NCBI GenBank assembly: GCA_022822905.1
Contig: JAJDYE010000006.1
Location: forward strand, 124,001 to 188,000
Source: Acidimicrobiia bacterium
GTDB taxonomy: Bacteria > Actinomycetota > Acidimicrobiia > Acidimicrobiales > Bin134
Direction of reading: 5' to 3'
Length of the DNA: 64,000 nt
The notes below the pieces were generated by a model. It saw only the letters and a program-made list of their open reading frames with translations. It did not search any database and was not told where the DNA came from. The translations under genes were made by a program, and so were the position numbers. Below are positions 7,412 to 16,226 of this stretch, one piece after another (position 1 is the stretch's first letter; each line of letters starts with the position of its first letter).

Positions 7412-9300
7412 CGGTGACTGGGAAGATCTCCGCCATCCGAGGCGCAGGCCCTGCCCCCGCCCACCGTCGGCGACTGCTAGACCAAGACTGGCCGAGACTG
7501 CTGCGGGCGGGTGCCGTCTTGGCTTTAGGGCAGGTCTTCATCGCCCTGTCTGGCATGCCGGTCTCATTCGATCGGCGCCTGCTGATCGATCCGGTCCTGA
7601 GCCTCGGCTATCTGTCGTTGCTTTGGCTGCCGCTGGTGGTGGGCTACTGGGTAGGCCGAGAGCAAGTGCTCGAGGGGATGGCGGCCTACACCCGGGGCGG
7701 TCGGGACGTTGCGGCTGGGGCGATCGCCGGGCTGTTGGGCAACGCCGGCCTCACGTTGCTGGTGTTGGGGATCACTCACTTCGACATCCGCGACCCGCTG
7801 GTCAACTGGAGTCCCCAGCTTTTGGACATCTTGGAGTTTGAGGAGTCGGTATGGCTGGGGACGCTCATCTGGCCGGCGATCGGGGCGGGCACCGGAGCTC
7901 TGGGCGGCGGGATGCACTGGGCAGGCTCCCGGACCAGCCGAACTACGGTGACCGTCTTGTTGTCGGTATTCGGGACCGCGGTGCTGGAGAGCGTGATCAC
8001 CGATCTGACCCAGGGCTTCCACGTCGAGGCGGTGTCGGACTGGCTCTATGGTCCCAAGCGCGGGCTCACCTACCCCGCGGCCATCGCGGTAGCGGCCACA
8101 GCAGTGGGGGTGATGACTGGGCTGGCGGCCTATCGAGCTTCACCGGCCCGAGACGGAAGGACAACCCGTGGTAATGGCGCAGCCACAGTCGGAGGGTCCG
8201 AATCAGCTCGACCAGCATGGCGGCGCATGCCGACCAGGCGGGCGATGAATCTTGTGCTCACCGTGGCCGCCATCGTGGTGCTCCCGCTGTTCTTGGGACG
8301 ACTCACCAACGAGCTGCTGGCCAACGTAGGGCTTTTCATCTTGTTGGCGCTGGGGCTCAACATCATCGTGGGGCTAGCCGGCATCCTCGATCTGGGCTAC
8401 GTGGCATTTTTCGCGGTGGGCGGCTACAGCGTGGCCGTGCTCACCTCGCCGGGATCGCCCCGGTTCGATCCTGAGATACCGTGGTTCGGAGCCCTGTTCG
8501 CGGCCATGCTGCTGGCCGGGCTGGCGGGGCTGTTCATCGGCGCCCCGGTGATCAGGATGCGGGGAGACTACCTGGCCATCGTCACCCTGGGATTCGGCGA
8601 GATCATCCGTGTCTTGCTCTTGTCCGACTGGCTCTCGGGCACGTTCAACGGCGCTCAGGGAATCACCAACGTCCCCGGGGTGGAGGTGTTCGGGCTGGCC
8701 ACCGTGCGGGGATTCGAGCCCCGGTCGGTGCTGTATCTGGTGCTGGTCTTCTGCGCCATCGCTGTCTATGTCTCTTGGCGGCTGGAGAACTCCCGCATCG
8801 GCCGGGCCTGGATGGCCATCCGGGAAGACGAGAACGTGGCCGAGGCCATGGGGGTGGACACGGTGAGCGCCAAGCTCATGGCGTTCGTCACCGGCGCGGT
8901 GCTGGGATCGTTCAGCGGGGCGATCTTGTCGGCCAAAGTAGGATCGGTGTTCCCCCACAGTTTCGCCATCATCGTGTCGATTGTGATCCTGGTGGTGGTG
9001 ATCTTCGGCGGCATGGGCAACATCCCCGGCGTCATCGCCGGCGCCGTAGTGCTCATCGGCATACTGGGGGGCCCGAATCAGCCGGGGCTTCTCCAAGAGT
9101 TCGCGGAGTACAAGATACTCATCTACGGCGCGCTGTTGGTGTGGATGATGCTCCAGCGGTCCGAGGGCCTGATACCCAATATGAGGCGAGCCCGCGAGCT
9201 GCACATCGACGAGATGAACCAAGATGTCTGGCTACGGGCCCAGGCTGCGGCCGATGACGCCCACAACGAAGGCGGCAACCCCAGAGGGGGCCGGCTGTGA
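7408..9300 (+). CDS. livM: ABC transporter permease, LivM type, with a large extra N-terminal membrane domain
   Basis: Second permease of the importer, 630 aa where LivM proteins are usually 300-430. The LivM core occupies about residues 275-600 (LANVGLFILLALGLNIIVGLAGILDLGYVAF; AIREDENVAEAMGVD). About 270 residues precede it, with several hydrophobic spans (VLALGQVFIALSG, LLWLPLVVGYWVG, GAIAGLLGNAGLTLLVLG, YPAAIAVAATAVGVMTGLAAY) and an acidic/aromatic loop between them. The TTG at 7408 sits 5 nt after GAGGAG and overlaps the LivH stop; GTG 7414 is the alternative. No frameshift joins the two parts, so this appears to be a real fusion or extension. Confidence 0.9.
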   Translation: MTVTGKISAIRGAGPAPAHRRRLLDQDWPRLLRAGAVLALGQVFIALSGMPVSFDRRLLIDPVLSLGYLSLLWLPLVVGYWVGREQVLEGMAAYTRGGRDVAAGAIAGLLGNAGLTLLVLGITHFDIRDPLVNWSPQLLDILEFEESVWLGTLIWPAIGAGTGALGGGMHWAGSRTSRTTVTVLLSVFGTAVLESVITDLTQGFHVEAVSDWLYGPKRGLTYPAAIAVAATAVGVMTGLAAYRASPARDGRTTRGNGAATVGGSESARPAWRRMPTRRAMNLVLTVAAIVVLPLFLGRLTNELLANVGLFILLALGLNIIVGLAGILDLGYVAFFAVGGYSVAVLTSPGSPRFDPEIPWFGALFAAMLLAGLAGLFIGAPVIRMRGDYLAIVTLGFGEIIRVLLLSDWLSGTFNGAQGITNVPGVEVFGLATVRGFEPRSVLYLVLVFCAIAVYVSWRLENSRIGRAWMAIREDENVAEAMGVDTVSAKLMAFVTGAVLGSFSGAILSAKVGSVFPHSFAIIVSIVILVVVIFGGMGNIPGVIAGAVVLIGILGGPNQPGLLQEFAEYKILIYGALLVWMMLQRSEGLIPNMRRARELHIDEMNQDVWLRAQAAADDAHNEGGNPRGGRL

Positions 9301-10088
9301 GTTCCCACCCGATGCTGGAGATCACCGGATTGCATGTGGAGTTCGGGGGTCTGCACGCCCTCAACAATCTGGACTTCACCGTGGAAGAGGGCGAGATCGT
9401 GGCGGTGATCGGCCCCAATGGAGCAGGCAAGACCACGTTCTTCAACGTGGTCAGCGGGATGGTGAAGCCCACCGAGGGCCGGCTCTTGTTCCAGGGCCGG
9501 TCGCTGCTGGGGCTCGACCCCAACAAGATCACCGCCCGGGGCATCGCCCGCACCTTCCAAAACGTGCGGCTGTTCAACAACATGACGGTGCTGGAAAACG
9601 TGATGGTGTCCCAGCATTGCCGCACCCGACAACGGATTCTCGACGCCCTGCTCCAAACCCGCCGGTTCCGCACCGAGGAGGCGCTAGTAAGAGATCGGGG
9701 CAAGGAGGTGTTGGGCTTCTTCGGCACCCGCCTCACCGGGTACCGCTTCGACCAGCCGGCCTCAGTGCTTTCCTATGCCAACCGCCGCCGTTTGGAGATC
9801 GCCCGGGCCATGGCCACCAGCCCCAAGCTGATCCTTCTAGACGAGCCGGTGGCGGGCATGAACCCGGTGGAATCGGCTGAGCTGACCCAGCTCATCGGCA
9901 AGCTCCGCGACGAGATGGGCTACACCATCGTGCTCATCGAACACGACATGTCGGTGGTGCGGGACATCTCCGACCGGGTGGTGGTGCTGGATCACGGCGA
10001 GGCCATCGCCCGGGGCACCTACGCCGAGGTGTCGGCCAACCCGCAGGTGATCGAGGCCTACCTGGGGCAGACGACCGATGGGAGTTGA
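9297..10088 (+). CDS. livG: ABC transporter ATP-binding protein, LivG type
   Basis: Cytoplasmic ATPase of 263 aa. Walker A is GPNGAGKTTF, Walker B is LILLDEPVAGMNP, and the LivG-specific C-terminus (VVVLDHGEAIARGTYAEV...VIEAYLG) is present. The signature motif reads LSYANRRRLEIARA where LivG proteins usually have LSYGQQRRLEIARA, so the Gly and first Gln are Ala and Asn. It starts at GTG within the LivM stop (GTGA) and its end overlaps the LivF start, indicating one translationally coupled operon. Confidence 0.94.
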   Translation: MSSHPMLEITGLHVEFGGLHALNNLDFTVEEGEIVAVIGPNGAGKTTFFNVVSGMVKPTEGRLLFQGRSLLGLDPNKITARGIARTFQNVRLFNNMTVLENVMVSQHCRTRQRILDALLQTRRFRTEEALVRDRGKEVLGFFGTRLTGYRFDQPASVLSYANRRRLEIARAMATSPKLILLDEPVAGMNPVESAELTQLIGKLRDEMGYTIVLIEHDMSVVRDISDRVVVLDHGEAIARGTYAEVSANPQVIEAYLGQTTDGS

Positions 10089-10809
10089 ATCACCGGTGCT
10101 GGAGATGCGGGGGGTGAACACCCACTACGGAGCGGTCCACATCCTCAAAGATGTGGACCTGGCCATCTACTCCGGCGAGCTGGTGTGCCTGTTGGGGGGC
10201 AACGCCAGCGGAAAGTCCACCACTCTGCGGACGATCCTGGGCATGGTGAAGCCCACCACTGGCGATGTGGTGCTCAACGGGCAGGTGGTGACTACCCAAT
10301 CCACCCGGGAGCGAGTAGCGCTGGGGGTGACCATGGTCCCGGAGAACCGGCGGCTGTTCAAACGCCTCACGGTGGGCGAGAACCTGGAGATGGGGGCGTT
10401 TCTGCGCACCGACTCCGATGGGATCGCCACCGACCGGGAGTGGGTGTTCGAGCTGTTCCCCCGGGTGAAGGAGCGTCTGAACCAAAAGGCCGGCACCCTG
10501 TCGGGGGGCGAGCAGCAGATGGTGGCCATCGGCCGGGCGCTGATGGCCCGCCCCCAGATTCTGCTCATGGACGAGCCCTCCATGGGGCTGGCCCCTGCGC
10601 TGGTGCAACAGAACTTCGAGCTGATCCAGCAGATCCATGAAGCCGGGCTAACCGTGTTCATGGTGGAGCAGAACGCCAACATGGCCCTGTCCATCGCCGA
10701 CCGGGGCTGGGTGCTGCAAACCGGGCGAGTGGTACTGGACGACACCGCCGAAAACCTCCTGGCCCACCCCGACCTACAAGCCTCCTACCTCGGCACCACC
10801 GAGAAGTAA
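10078..10809 (+). CDS. livF: ABC transporter ATP-binding protein, LivF type
   Basis: Second ATPase of the importer, 243 aa, a normal LivF length. Walker A is GGNASGKST, the Q-loop region runs into GVTMVPENRRLFKRLTVGENL as in LivF proteins, the signature is LSGGEQQMVAIGRAL, and Walker B is ILLMDEPSMGLAP. The start overlaps the LivG stop by 11 nt. It is the last gene of the transporter operon; the next gene begins 37 bp on with its own GGAGG site. Confidence 0.94.
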   Translation: MGVESPVLEMRGVNTHYGAVHILKDVDLAIYSGELVCLLGGNASGKSTTLRTILGMVKPTTGDVVLNGQVVTTQSTRERVALGVTMVPENRRLFKRLTVGENLEMGAFLRTDSDGIATDREWVFELFPRVKERLNQKAGTLSGGEQQMVAIGRALMARPQILLMDEPSMGLAPALVQQNFELIQQIHEAGLTVFMVEQNANMALSIADRGWVLQTGRVVLDDTAENLLAHPDLQASYLGTTEK

Positions 10810-10846
10810 GGTAATATGCGACAGCCGATACCTCTTGGAGGCAGAC

Positions 10847-11494
10847 ATGTCCGACACCTCGAGCATGGCAGAAGGCACTGGAGCCAGTTATCCGGCAAGG
10901 TTGGATGTCGAATACCCAGAAGCGGGACTCAGTCGGGTGAAAACGCTGTTCCGCATCATTCTGGTAATCCCCATTGCGATCGTGTTCCTGCTAGTTTCCA
11001 GCGTCGGCATCTCAAATAGCGACAACTGGGATGGCCTGTTAGCCATTTTTGGCGCCCTGTTCCTTCCCACCGTGCTGATGCTCCTGTTTCGCCGCAAGTA
11101 CCCGCGGTGGTGGTTCGACTGGAACCTCGAACTCACGAGATTCACAACCCGAATTTGGGCCTACTTGGGGCTGCTGCGAGAGGAATACCCGTCAACCGAC
11201 GAGCAACAAGCCGTCCACCTCGACTTGGACTACCCTGACGCGTCCCGCGATCTGAAGCGTTGGATGCCTCTAGTCAAATGGTTCCTCGCTATCCCGCACT
11301 ACCTCCTTCTGACCATCCTGGGCATCGCAGCCTTCCTCAGCGTTGTGTTTGCATGGTTCGCAATCATCTTTACCGGTCGCTACCCGAGCGGCCTCTTCGA
11401 CTTCGTGGTCGGCGTAGGGCGCTGGAACTTGCGAGTCAACGCCTACGCGTTTCTGCTCATCACCGACCGTTATCCCCCCTTCTCGCTGAAGTAA
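10847..11494 (+). CDS. DUF4389-domain membrane protein
   Basis: A 215-aa membrane protein with two copies of the DUF4389 pattern: YPARLDVEYPEAGLSRVKTLFRIILVIPI near the N-terminus and VHLDLDYPDASRDLKRWMPLVKWFLAIPHY in the second half, each followed by hydrophobic spans. A central YPRWWFDWNLELTRF segment is also typical. ATG 10847 follows GGAGG with a 5-nt gap. The molecular function of the family is unknown. Base composition is lower in GC than the transporter genes before it. Confidence 0.8.
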   Translation: MSDTSSMAEGTGASYPARLDVEYPEAGLSRVKTLFRIILVIPIAIVFLLVSSVGISNSDNWDGLLAIFGALFLPTVLMLLFRRKYPRWWFDWNLELTRFTTRIWAYLGLLREEYPSTDEQQAVHLDLDYPDASRDLKRWMPLVKWFLAIPHYLLLTILGIAAFLSVVFAWFAIIFTGRYPSGLFDFVVGVGRWNLRVNAYAFLLITDRYPPFSLK

Positions 11495-11730
11495 CACACA
11501 TCAGCTGAGCATTCGGGGTCGCCTGGCCCCCTCAAGTCGATTGCAAGTCTCACGTTGGGAATCTTGTCGATTGTCCTTCCGAGATACTTGGTGTTGCGCT
11601 AGCATGTTGCCTGCCGCTTTGTAGGGGGTTCTTGTCCGAAAGGTCGGATTCGAGCCAGGGCATGCGGATTTCAAAGCTGGCATTGCGCTGATTTGGCGAC
11701 AAGGCCTGATGAAATCTGAAGGAGCCTTAG
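11495..11730. other. Intergenic region, longest gene-free gap in the window
   Basis: About 236 bases with no supported gene. Near its start a short GGGG/CCCC hairpin could end transcription of the DUF4389 gene, but there is no T-tract. Just before 11731 an AGGAG sequence provides the ribosome site for the lipoprotein gene. A stretch near 11640 superficially resembles a tRNA T-loop but does not fold into a tRNA. Confidence 0.5.
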
Positions 11731-13035
11731 TTGCGAGTCCGTTTTCGCCCCTACTGGATCATTGTTGCTATTGCGCTGGTTGCGATTGCAACGTCGTGCC
11801 TGCCGGTTGGGACGGCCTCGACGACTACGCATGCGTCCATCACTGCGTCTCCCACGGCCGAAGGCACCGGGGCCAATGATGCTGGCACGCCTTCCTCCCT
11901 CGCCGGTTTGGCAGTGGCCGCTATCCAGGGGGCCTCCTCTGCACCTGAAGTTCAGGTCGATTTAAACCTCGAGCCCCCCGAGGTGGACCAGCCGACCGCG
12001 ACACCGGAGCCCGTGGCGGTGGTCGAGCGGGTGTGGATAGTGGCCGACGACGAGCAGGCCGCGACGCTGGCGGCCCAAGGCCACCAAATCGGCAACACGG
12101 TGATCGTGGCCACCGGCGACTTGAGAGCCCTTTCCCTACCGACCAGGCAGAAGATCCTCGACGCCTCGGAGCTAATACTGGCTCCGGACCTCAGCGAGGA
12201 CGCGCTCTGGCAGTTGGAGGTCATCCGCCGGGGCCAAGAGATTCCTGGGGGCGGCTTGCTTATGTTCGACTCAGGCATTAACCGCCGCTTGGTGGCCCTC
12301 TACGGCCACCCGGCGACAGCGGCACTGGGCGTGCTGGGAGAACAGGGTCCCGATGCGGGGGTTGAGCGTCTCCGATCCATCGCCGCGGGTTACGACGGCG
12401 ACGGATTTGTGGTGTTGCCCACCTTTGAGATCATCGCCACCGTTGCATCGGCCAGCGCCGGCAGCGATGGCGACTACTCGGTGGGGACGCTCAAGGACGA
12501 CACCAGGCCTTGGATCGAGGCTGCGGCCGCCAATGACATGTACGTGGTGCTGGACCTTCAGTCGGGGCGAAGCGACTTTCTGACGCAGGCGAAGATGTAC
12601 GAGGAGTTCCTGCGCCTGCCCCATGTGGGGTTAGCCCTCGATCCTGAGTGGAGGCTCAAGCCCCACGAGGTGCATCTCGAGCAGATCGGCACAGTGGACG
12701 CGGCCGAGATCAACCAGGTGGTGGAGTGGCTGGCCGGGATCGTCCGAGAAGAGGCCCTGCCACAGAAGCTGCTCGTCCTCCACCAATTCCGGTTCTCCAT
12801 GATCACCGACCGCGAACTCATCGACACGCCCCCAGAGCTGGCAGTGCTGATCCACATGGACGGCCAAGGCCCTCTCAATCTCAAGTACAACACCTGGAAC
12901 TTTCTGACCAACGAACCTGACGCCGACCAGTTCTATTGGGGCTGGAAGAACTTCTACGACGAAGACTCCCCCATGGCCACCCCGCAACAAGTCCTAGAAC
13001 TCACCCCCACCCCAGAGTTCGTTTCATTCCAATAG
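11731..13035 (+). CDS. Predicted lipoprotein of unknown function
   Basis: A 434-aa predicted surface lipoprotein; I do not recognise a named family. The TTG start at 11731 is supported by AGGAG 7-8 nt upstream and begins a lipoprotein signal ending in the lipobox AIATSC. A Thr/Ser/Ala-rich linker to about residue 100 follows, then an alpha/beta region (VERVWIVADDEQAATLAAQG). The C-terminal 200 residues have segments such as YVVLDLQSGRSDFL, HVGLALDPEWRLK and KLLVLHQFRFSMI, which could be strands of a TIM-barrel-like domain. Any polysaccharide or cell-wall role is speculative. Confidence 0.7.
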   Translation: MRVRFRPYWIIVAIALVAIATSCLPVGTASTTTHASITASPTAEGTGANDAGTPSSLAGLAVAAIQGASSAPEVQVDLNLEPPEVDQPTATPEPVAVVERVWIVADDEQAATLAAQGHQIGNTVIVATGDLRALSLPTRQKILDASELILAPDLSEDALWQLEVIRRGQEIPGGGLLMFDSGINRRLVALYGHPATAALGVLGEQGPDAGVERLRSIAAGYDGDGFVVLPTFEIIATVASASAGSDGDYSVGTLKDDTRPWIEAAAANDMYVVLDLQSGRSDFLTQAKMYEEFLRLPHVGLALDPEWRLKPHEVHLEQIGTVDAAEINQVVEWLAGIVREEALPQKLLVLHQFRFSMITDRELIDTPPELAVLIHMDGQGPLNLKYNTWNFLTNEPDADQFYWGWKNFYDEDSPMATPQQVLELTPTPEFVSFQ

Positions 13036-13073
13036 GGTCGATTGCGGTCTGGCGTCGGTCTCCGCCGAGGTAG

Positions 13074-14888
13074 CTAGCCGAATTCAACACCGTGGGCGTC
13101 GGTGATGGCGGTGAGGATGGTGCCGGGATCGCGGGCGTCGCCGACGACTTGGACATTGAGGCCGGCGTTGGCGAGACCGGCGGACAGGGGGTCGTGGGCG
13201 TGTTTGGCCACGGTGAGGGTGAAGTCAGCCTCGGGGGGGATGTCGAGTTTGGTTTGAATGTTGACATCTAGGGCTTGCAGGCGCTCTAGGGCGGGTTGGA
13301 CTACCAAGTCGAGCAGGGCGTTGGCGGACACCCGGCGGCGGGGGGTGGTCAGGGTTACGGCTAGCCCTCGAGTGGCCAACCACTCGGCGAGGCCAAGGGC
13401 TTCGTAGCCGCCGAAGCGGTCGTCGACCACGGCAGTGGTGCCCTTCGACACTGTGCTGAGGTCGGGGAGTTCAGCGCCAGTGGCACCGGTGGCCACCACC
13501 ACGAGGTCGGGGTGGGAAGCGGTGACTGACTCAACATCGGCGGCTTGGTTCAAACGCACATTGACGCCGAGGCGGGATAGCTCTCGCTCTTGCCAGTCGC
13601 AGATGTCGCCCAGCAAGGCTCGGGTGGGTAGCTCTTGGGCTTGCCGGACGGCGCCGCCCAAGCAGTCGCGGGCCTCGAACAGCACCACATCGTGGCCCTG
13701 GATGGCAGCCAAGCGGGCGACTTCCATGCCGCCGGGGCCACCGCCGACAACTACAACCTGTTGGGGTTGGGCACTGGGCTGGTGCGAGGGCTGGTCCAGC
13801 TCGCGGCCCACTGCGGGGTTGACCGCGCACGACAGGCGACCTCGGTTGAGGCCGCCGACGCAGCCATCGTTACCGGCGATGCAGGGGCGAACCTCGGCTT
13901 CCCGGCCTTCAACGCTCTTGGCCACTAGATCGGGGTCGGCGATGTGGGCTCGGGTGAGGCCCACCATGTCGGCCACCCCTTCGGCGATCAATTGGTCGGC
14001 CTCGGCCAGAGTGCGGAACCGGCCAGTGACGATGGCGGGCAGATCCACAGCAGCCACCACCGGAGCAGCGGCCTCCAACTCGTAGCCGGGCAGCTCGTGC
14101 ATCCCGCCCATGATCTTGTGGGGCCGAAGACAGCTTCCGTAGGTGAGGTTCACATAGTCGATGAGGCCGTCGTCGGCCAGCACCCTCACCAACTCGGCGC
14201 AATCGTGCTCTGTCACTCCCCCGTCGCCCACGGCTTCTGATCCGATCCGCACGCCGAGCGGTATCTCGGCACCGATCGCCGTCCGCACCGCGCCGACAAC
14301 CTCGCGGGCCAGGCGGATGCGGTTCTCCCACGATCCGCCGTATTCGTCAGTGCGCTGGTTGGTGGCCGACGACATGAACTGCTGGAGCAGGTAACCGTGG
14401 GCGATGTGGACCTCCACCCCGTGGACACCCCCCTCAACGCTCCACCGGGCGGCATGGGCGAAGGCATCGGTGAGCTCGGCGATGTCGTCGGCGGTCATAG
14501 CCTTGGCCGGGCGGCGAATGCTGGGGCCGGGAAGCTCCGACGCCGACCACGGCGGGTCGCCATCGGAGGTCACCCCCTCATAGCCGAGATGGCCGAGCTG
14601 CTGGAAAACCGTCATGCCGTAAGGGGCCAGCCGGCCCATCAGCCGCCGGTAGTCGTCCACCACCGAGGCGTCGTGCAGCCGCAGCGTGCCCATGTCGGTG
14701 GGATGGACCGACGCCGCTTCCAAGATGGTCAGCCCGCACCCACCGGCGGCTCGGGCCTCGTGGTAGGCGATCAGCTCGTCGGTGATCCGCCCTTGGCCGA
14801 TGTTGGTGCCGTGCGCGGTGCGCACCACTCGGTTCTTGATCTTCAGCCCATTGATCTCAATCGGTGCCAGAACGTGCTCGTAGCTCAT
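13074..14888 (-). CDS. FMN/FAD ene-reductase of the 2,4-dienoyl-CoA reductase type
   Basis: A 604-aa protein with an Old Yellow Enzyme TIM barrel (residues 1 to about 340: ITDELIAYHEARAAGG, VEVHIAHGYLLQQF, TDEYGGSWENRIRL) and a C-terminal nucleotide-binding half (VVVVGGGPGGMEVARLAA). Family members reduce conjugated double bonds or demethylate amines, passing electrons through FAD and a 4Fe-4S cluster to FMN. The cluster motif here is CIAGNDGC followed by Cys after ten residues: the second Cys of the usual C-x2-C-x3-C-x11-C is Gly and the last spacing is one residue short, so the cluster may be altered or absent. Confidence 0.88.
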   Translation of the reverse strand: MSYEHVLAPIEINGLKIKNRVVRTAHGTNIGQGRITDELIAYHEARAAGGCGLTILEAASVHPTDMGTLRLHDASVVDDYRRLMGRLAPYGMTVFQQLGHLGYEGVTSDGDPPWSASELPGPSIRRPAKAMTADDIAELTDAFAHAARWSVEGGVHGVEVHIAHGYLLQQFMSSATNQRTDEYGGSWENRIRLAREVVGAVRTAIGAEIPLGVRIGSEAVGDGGVTEHDCAELVRVLADDGLIDYVNLTYGSCLRPHKIMGGMHELPGYELEAAAPVVAAVDLPAIVTGRFRTLAEADQLIAEGVADMVGLTRAHIADPDLVAKSVEGREAEVRPCIAGNDGCVGGLNRGRLSCAVNPAVGRELDQPSHQPSAQPQQVVVVGGGPGGMEVARLAAIQGHDVVLFEARDCLGGAVRQAQELPTRALLGDICDWQERELSRLGVNVRLNQAADVESVTASHPDLVVVATGATGAELPDLSTVSKGTTAVVDDRFGGYEALGLAEWLATRGLAVTLTTPRRRVSANALLDLVVQPALERLQALDVNIQTKLDIPPEADFTLTVAKHAHDPLSAGLANAGLNVQVVGDARDPGTILTAITDAHGVEFG

Positions 14889-14940
14889 TGCCTCACCCCG
14901 GGGAGCCCGTCAGCGAGCTTGGCCGTCGCCCGGCCATTGG

Positions 14941-16125
14941 TCAAGAGACAACGTCGCCGACTCGGTTGGCGCGGGCGAAGCAGGCGGCAGATGCGGCGCT
15001 GCCCAGTGCCATGACCAGCCAGGCCCAGGTGTAAGTGCCCAGCCAGTCGACCAACGCGCCGAAGCTCACCGGGGTGGCCAGCGCGCCCATGTAATAGCCG
15101 GTCATCGTGACGCCGGTGGCCCGGGCCACGGCTTGCGGGGCCCGATCTACCACTGCGGCGTGCATGACGCCTATGGCCGCCAATTGGACGATGAAACCGG
15201 CAAATAGCCCGACGGTGGCCACGGCCAGACCTAGCGTCAGGCCACTCATGGTCACAAGAAGCGACGCGGTCAGCACTACGCACAGCCCTACGATGAGCGG
15301 CACCCGGCGAGTTCGGCCGAGGTAGTCGGCCCGCAACGCGGTCAGCGACATGCAAACCGCGCCCAGTCCGGCGGCAATTCCGGCGATAGCGCCCGCCACC
15401 GGCTTGGAGGTGCCTAGCCCTTCGTCCAAGTACGGAACGGCCCAAGAAAAAAGCGGCTGGGAGGATCCCACCAAGAAGAAGGCCGATACTGCGAACCACC
15501 AGAATCCCCTCGGTAGGACCGACCCTTGGCGCTGGACCCGCAGCCGAGAAGAGCGGATGTCGGGAATGACCGCTGTGGCGATGAGCGCACTCACCGCGGC
15601 GATGGTCCCGCCGATCATGAGAATGAGGTTCCAGCACCAGCGATCGGAAGCCCAGGGCACCAAGATTGCGCTAATCAGTGCCATCGTCGGTACTCCCGAC
15701 GTCTTGGCCGACAACGCCAGCGTGCGACGGCTTTCCGGCACCGCAGCGGCTACCGCCTCATTGGTGGCCGCGTTGGTCAGCGCGTAGCCGAAACCGGCGA
15801 ATACCGCGGCCCCGATCAAAGCGGCATAGCTATCGAGCAGAGCGGCAGACCACGCAGCCACCGCTACGATCAACTGATCGGCAACAACTGCGGTGCGGGT
15901 TCCGATCTTCTCGGTGATCCGGGCTCCGATAATCGATCCCAAACCAGTACAGCCGAAATGCAGGCTCACCAGCAGCCCGACCTGGGCCCGGGAAATGCCG
16001 AGGTCGTCGCGCACCGCGGCCACGAAATAGCCGGGGAAGAAGCCCAGGCTTGAACCGATGCCCAGCGCCAGCATGCTGGCCGCCACCACGGCCGGGCCTC
16101 GGCCGGCGTTTGCCTGTGAATTCAT
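14941..16125 (-). CDS. Major facilitator superfamily transporter
   Basis: A 394-aa integral membrane protein with about 12 hydrophobic spans in two halves. The loop after span 2 reads GARITEKIGTRTAVVADQ, resembling the MFS motif A region, and the second half has an equivalent RADYLGRTRRVPLI. Substrate unknown. It lies 52 bp upstream of the ene-reductase gene on the same strand, so the transporter may bring in that enzyme's substrate. The start at 16125 precedes a short polar N-terminus and the first span. Confidence 0.88.
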   Translation of the reverse strand: MNSQANAGRGPAVVAASMLALGIGSSLGFFPGYFVAAVRDDLGISRAQVGLLVSLHFGCTGLGSIIGARITEKIGTRTAVVADQLIVAVAAWSAALLDSYAALIGAAVFAGFGYALTNAATNEAVAAAVPESRRTLALSAKTSGVPTMALISAILVPWASDRWCWNLILMIGGTIAAVSALIATAVIPDIRSSRLRVQRQGSVLPRGFWWFAVSAFFLVGSSQPLFSWAVPYLDEGLGTSKPVAGAIAGIAAGLGAVCMSLTALRADYLGRTRRVPLIVGLCVVLTASLLVTMSGLTLGLAVATVGLFAGFIVQLAAIGVMHAAVVDRAPQAVARATGVTMTGYYMGALATPVSFGALVDWLGTYTWAWLVMALGSAASAACFARANRVGDVVS

Positions 16126-16226
16126 CTAGCTCGCCCGCCCAACACTCCAGGCGACGTTACTGGGCGGCATAAGTGGCCTCGTGGTTGGGGTCAAGTGACC
16201 TTGTGCCACCCCGGTACGCTCATTCA

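Noticed and set aside
11600-11700. Possible tRNA gene between the DUF4389 and lipoprotein genes
   Set aside because: A GGATTCGAGCC stretch looks like a T-loop, but the flanking bases do not form the five-base T stem, and no anticodon or acceptor stem pairs around it.
16173-16226. Longer start for the APH-like protein
   Set aside because: GTG 16173 would add 18 residues without conserved sequence; GTG 16227 was used, although neither has a clear ribosome site.
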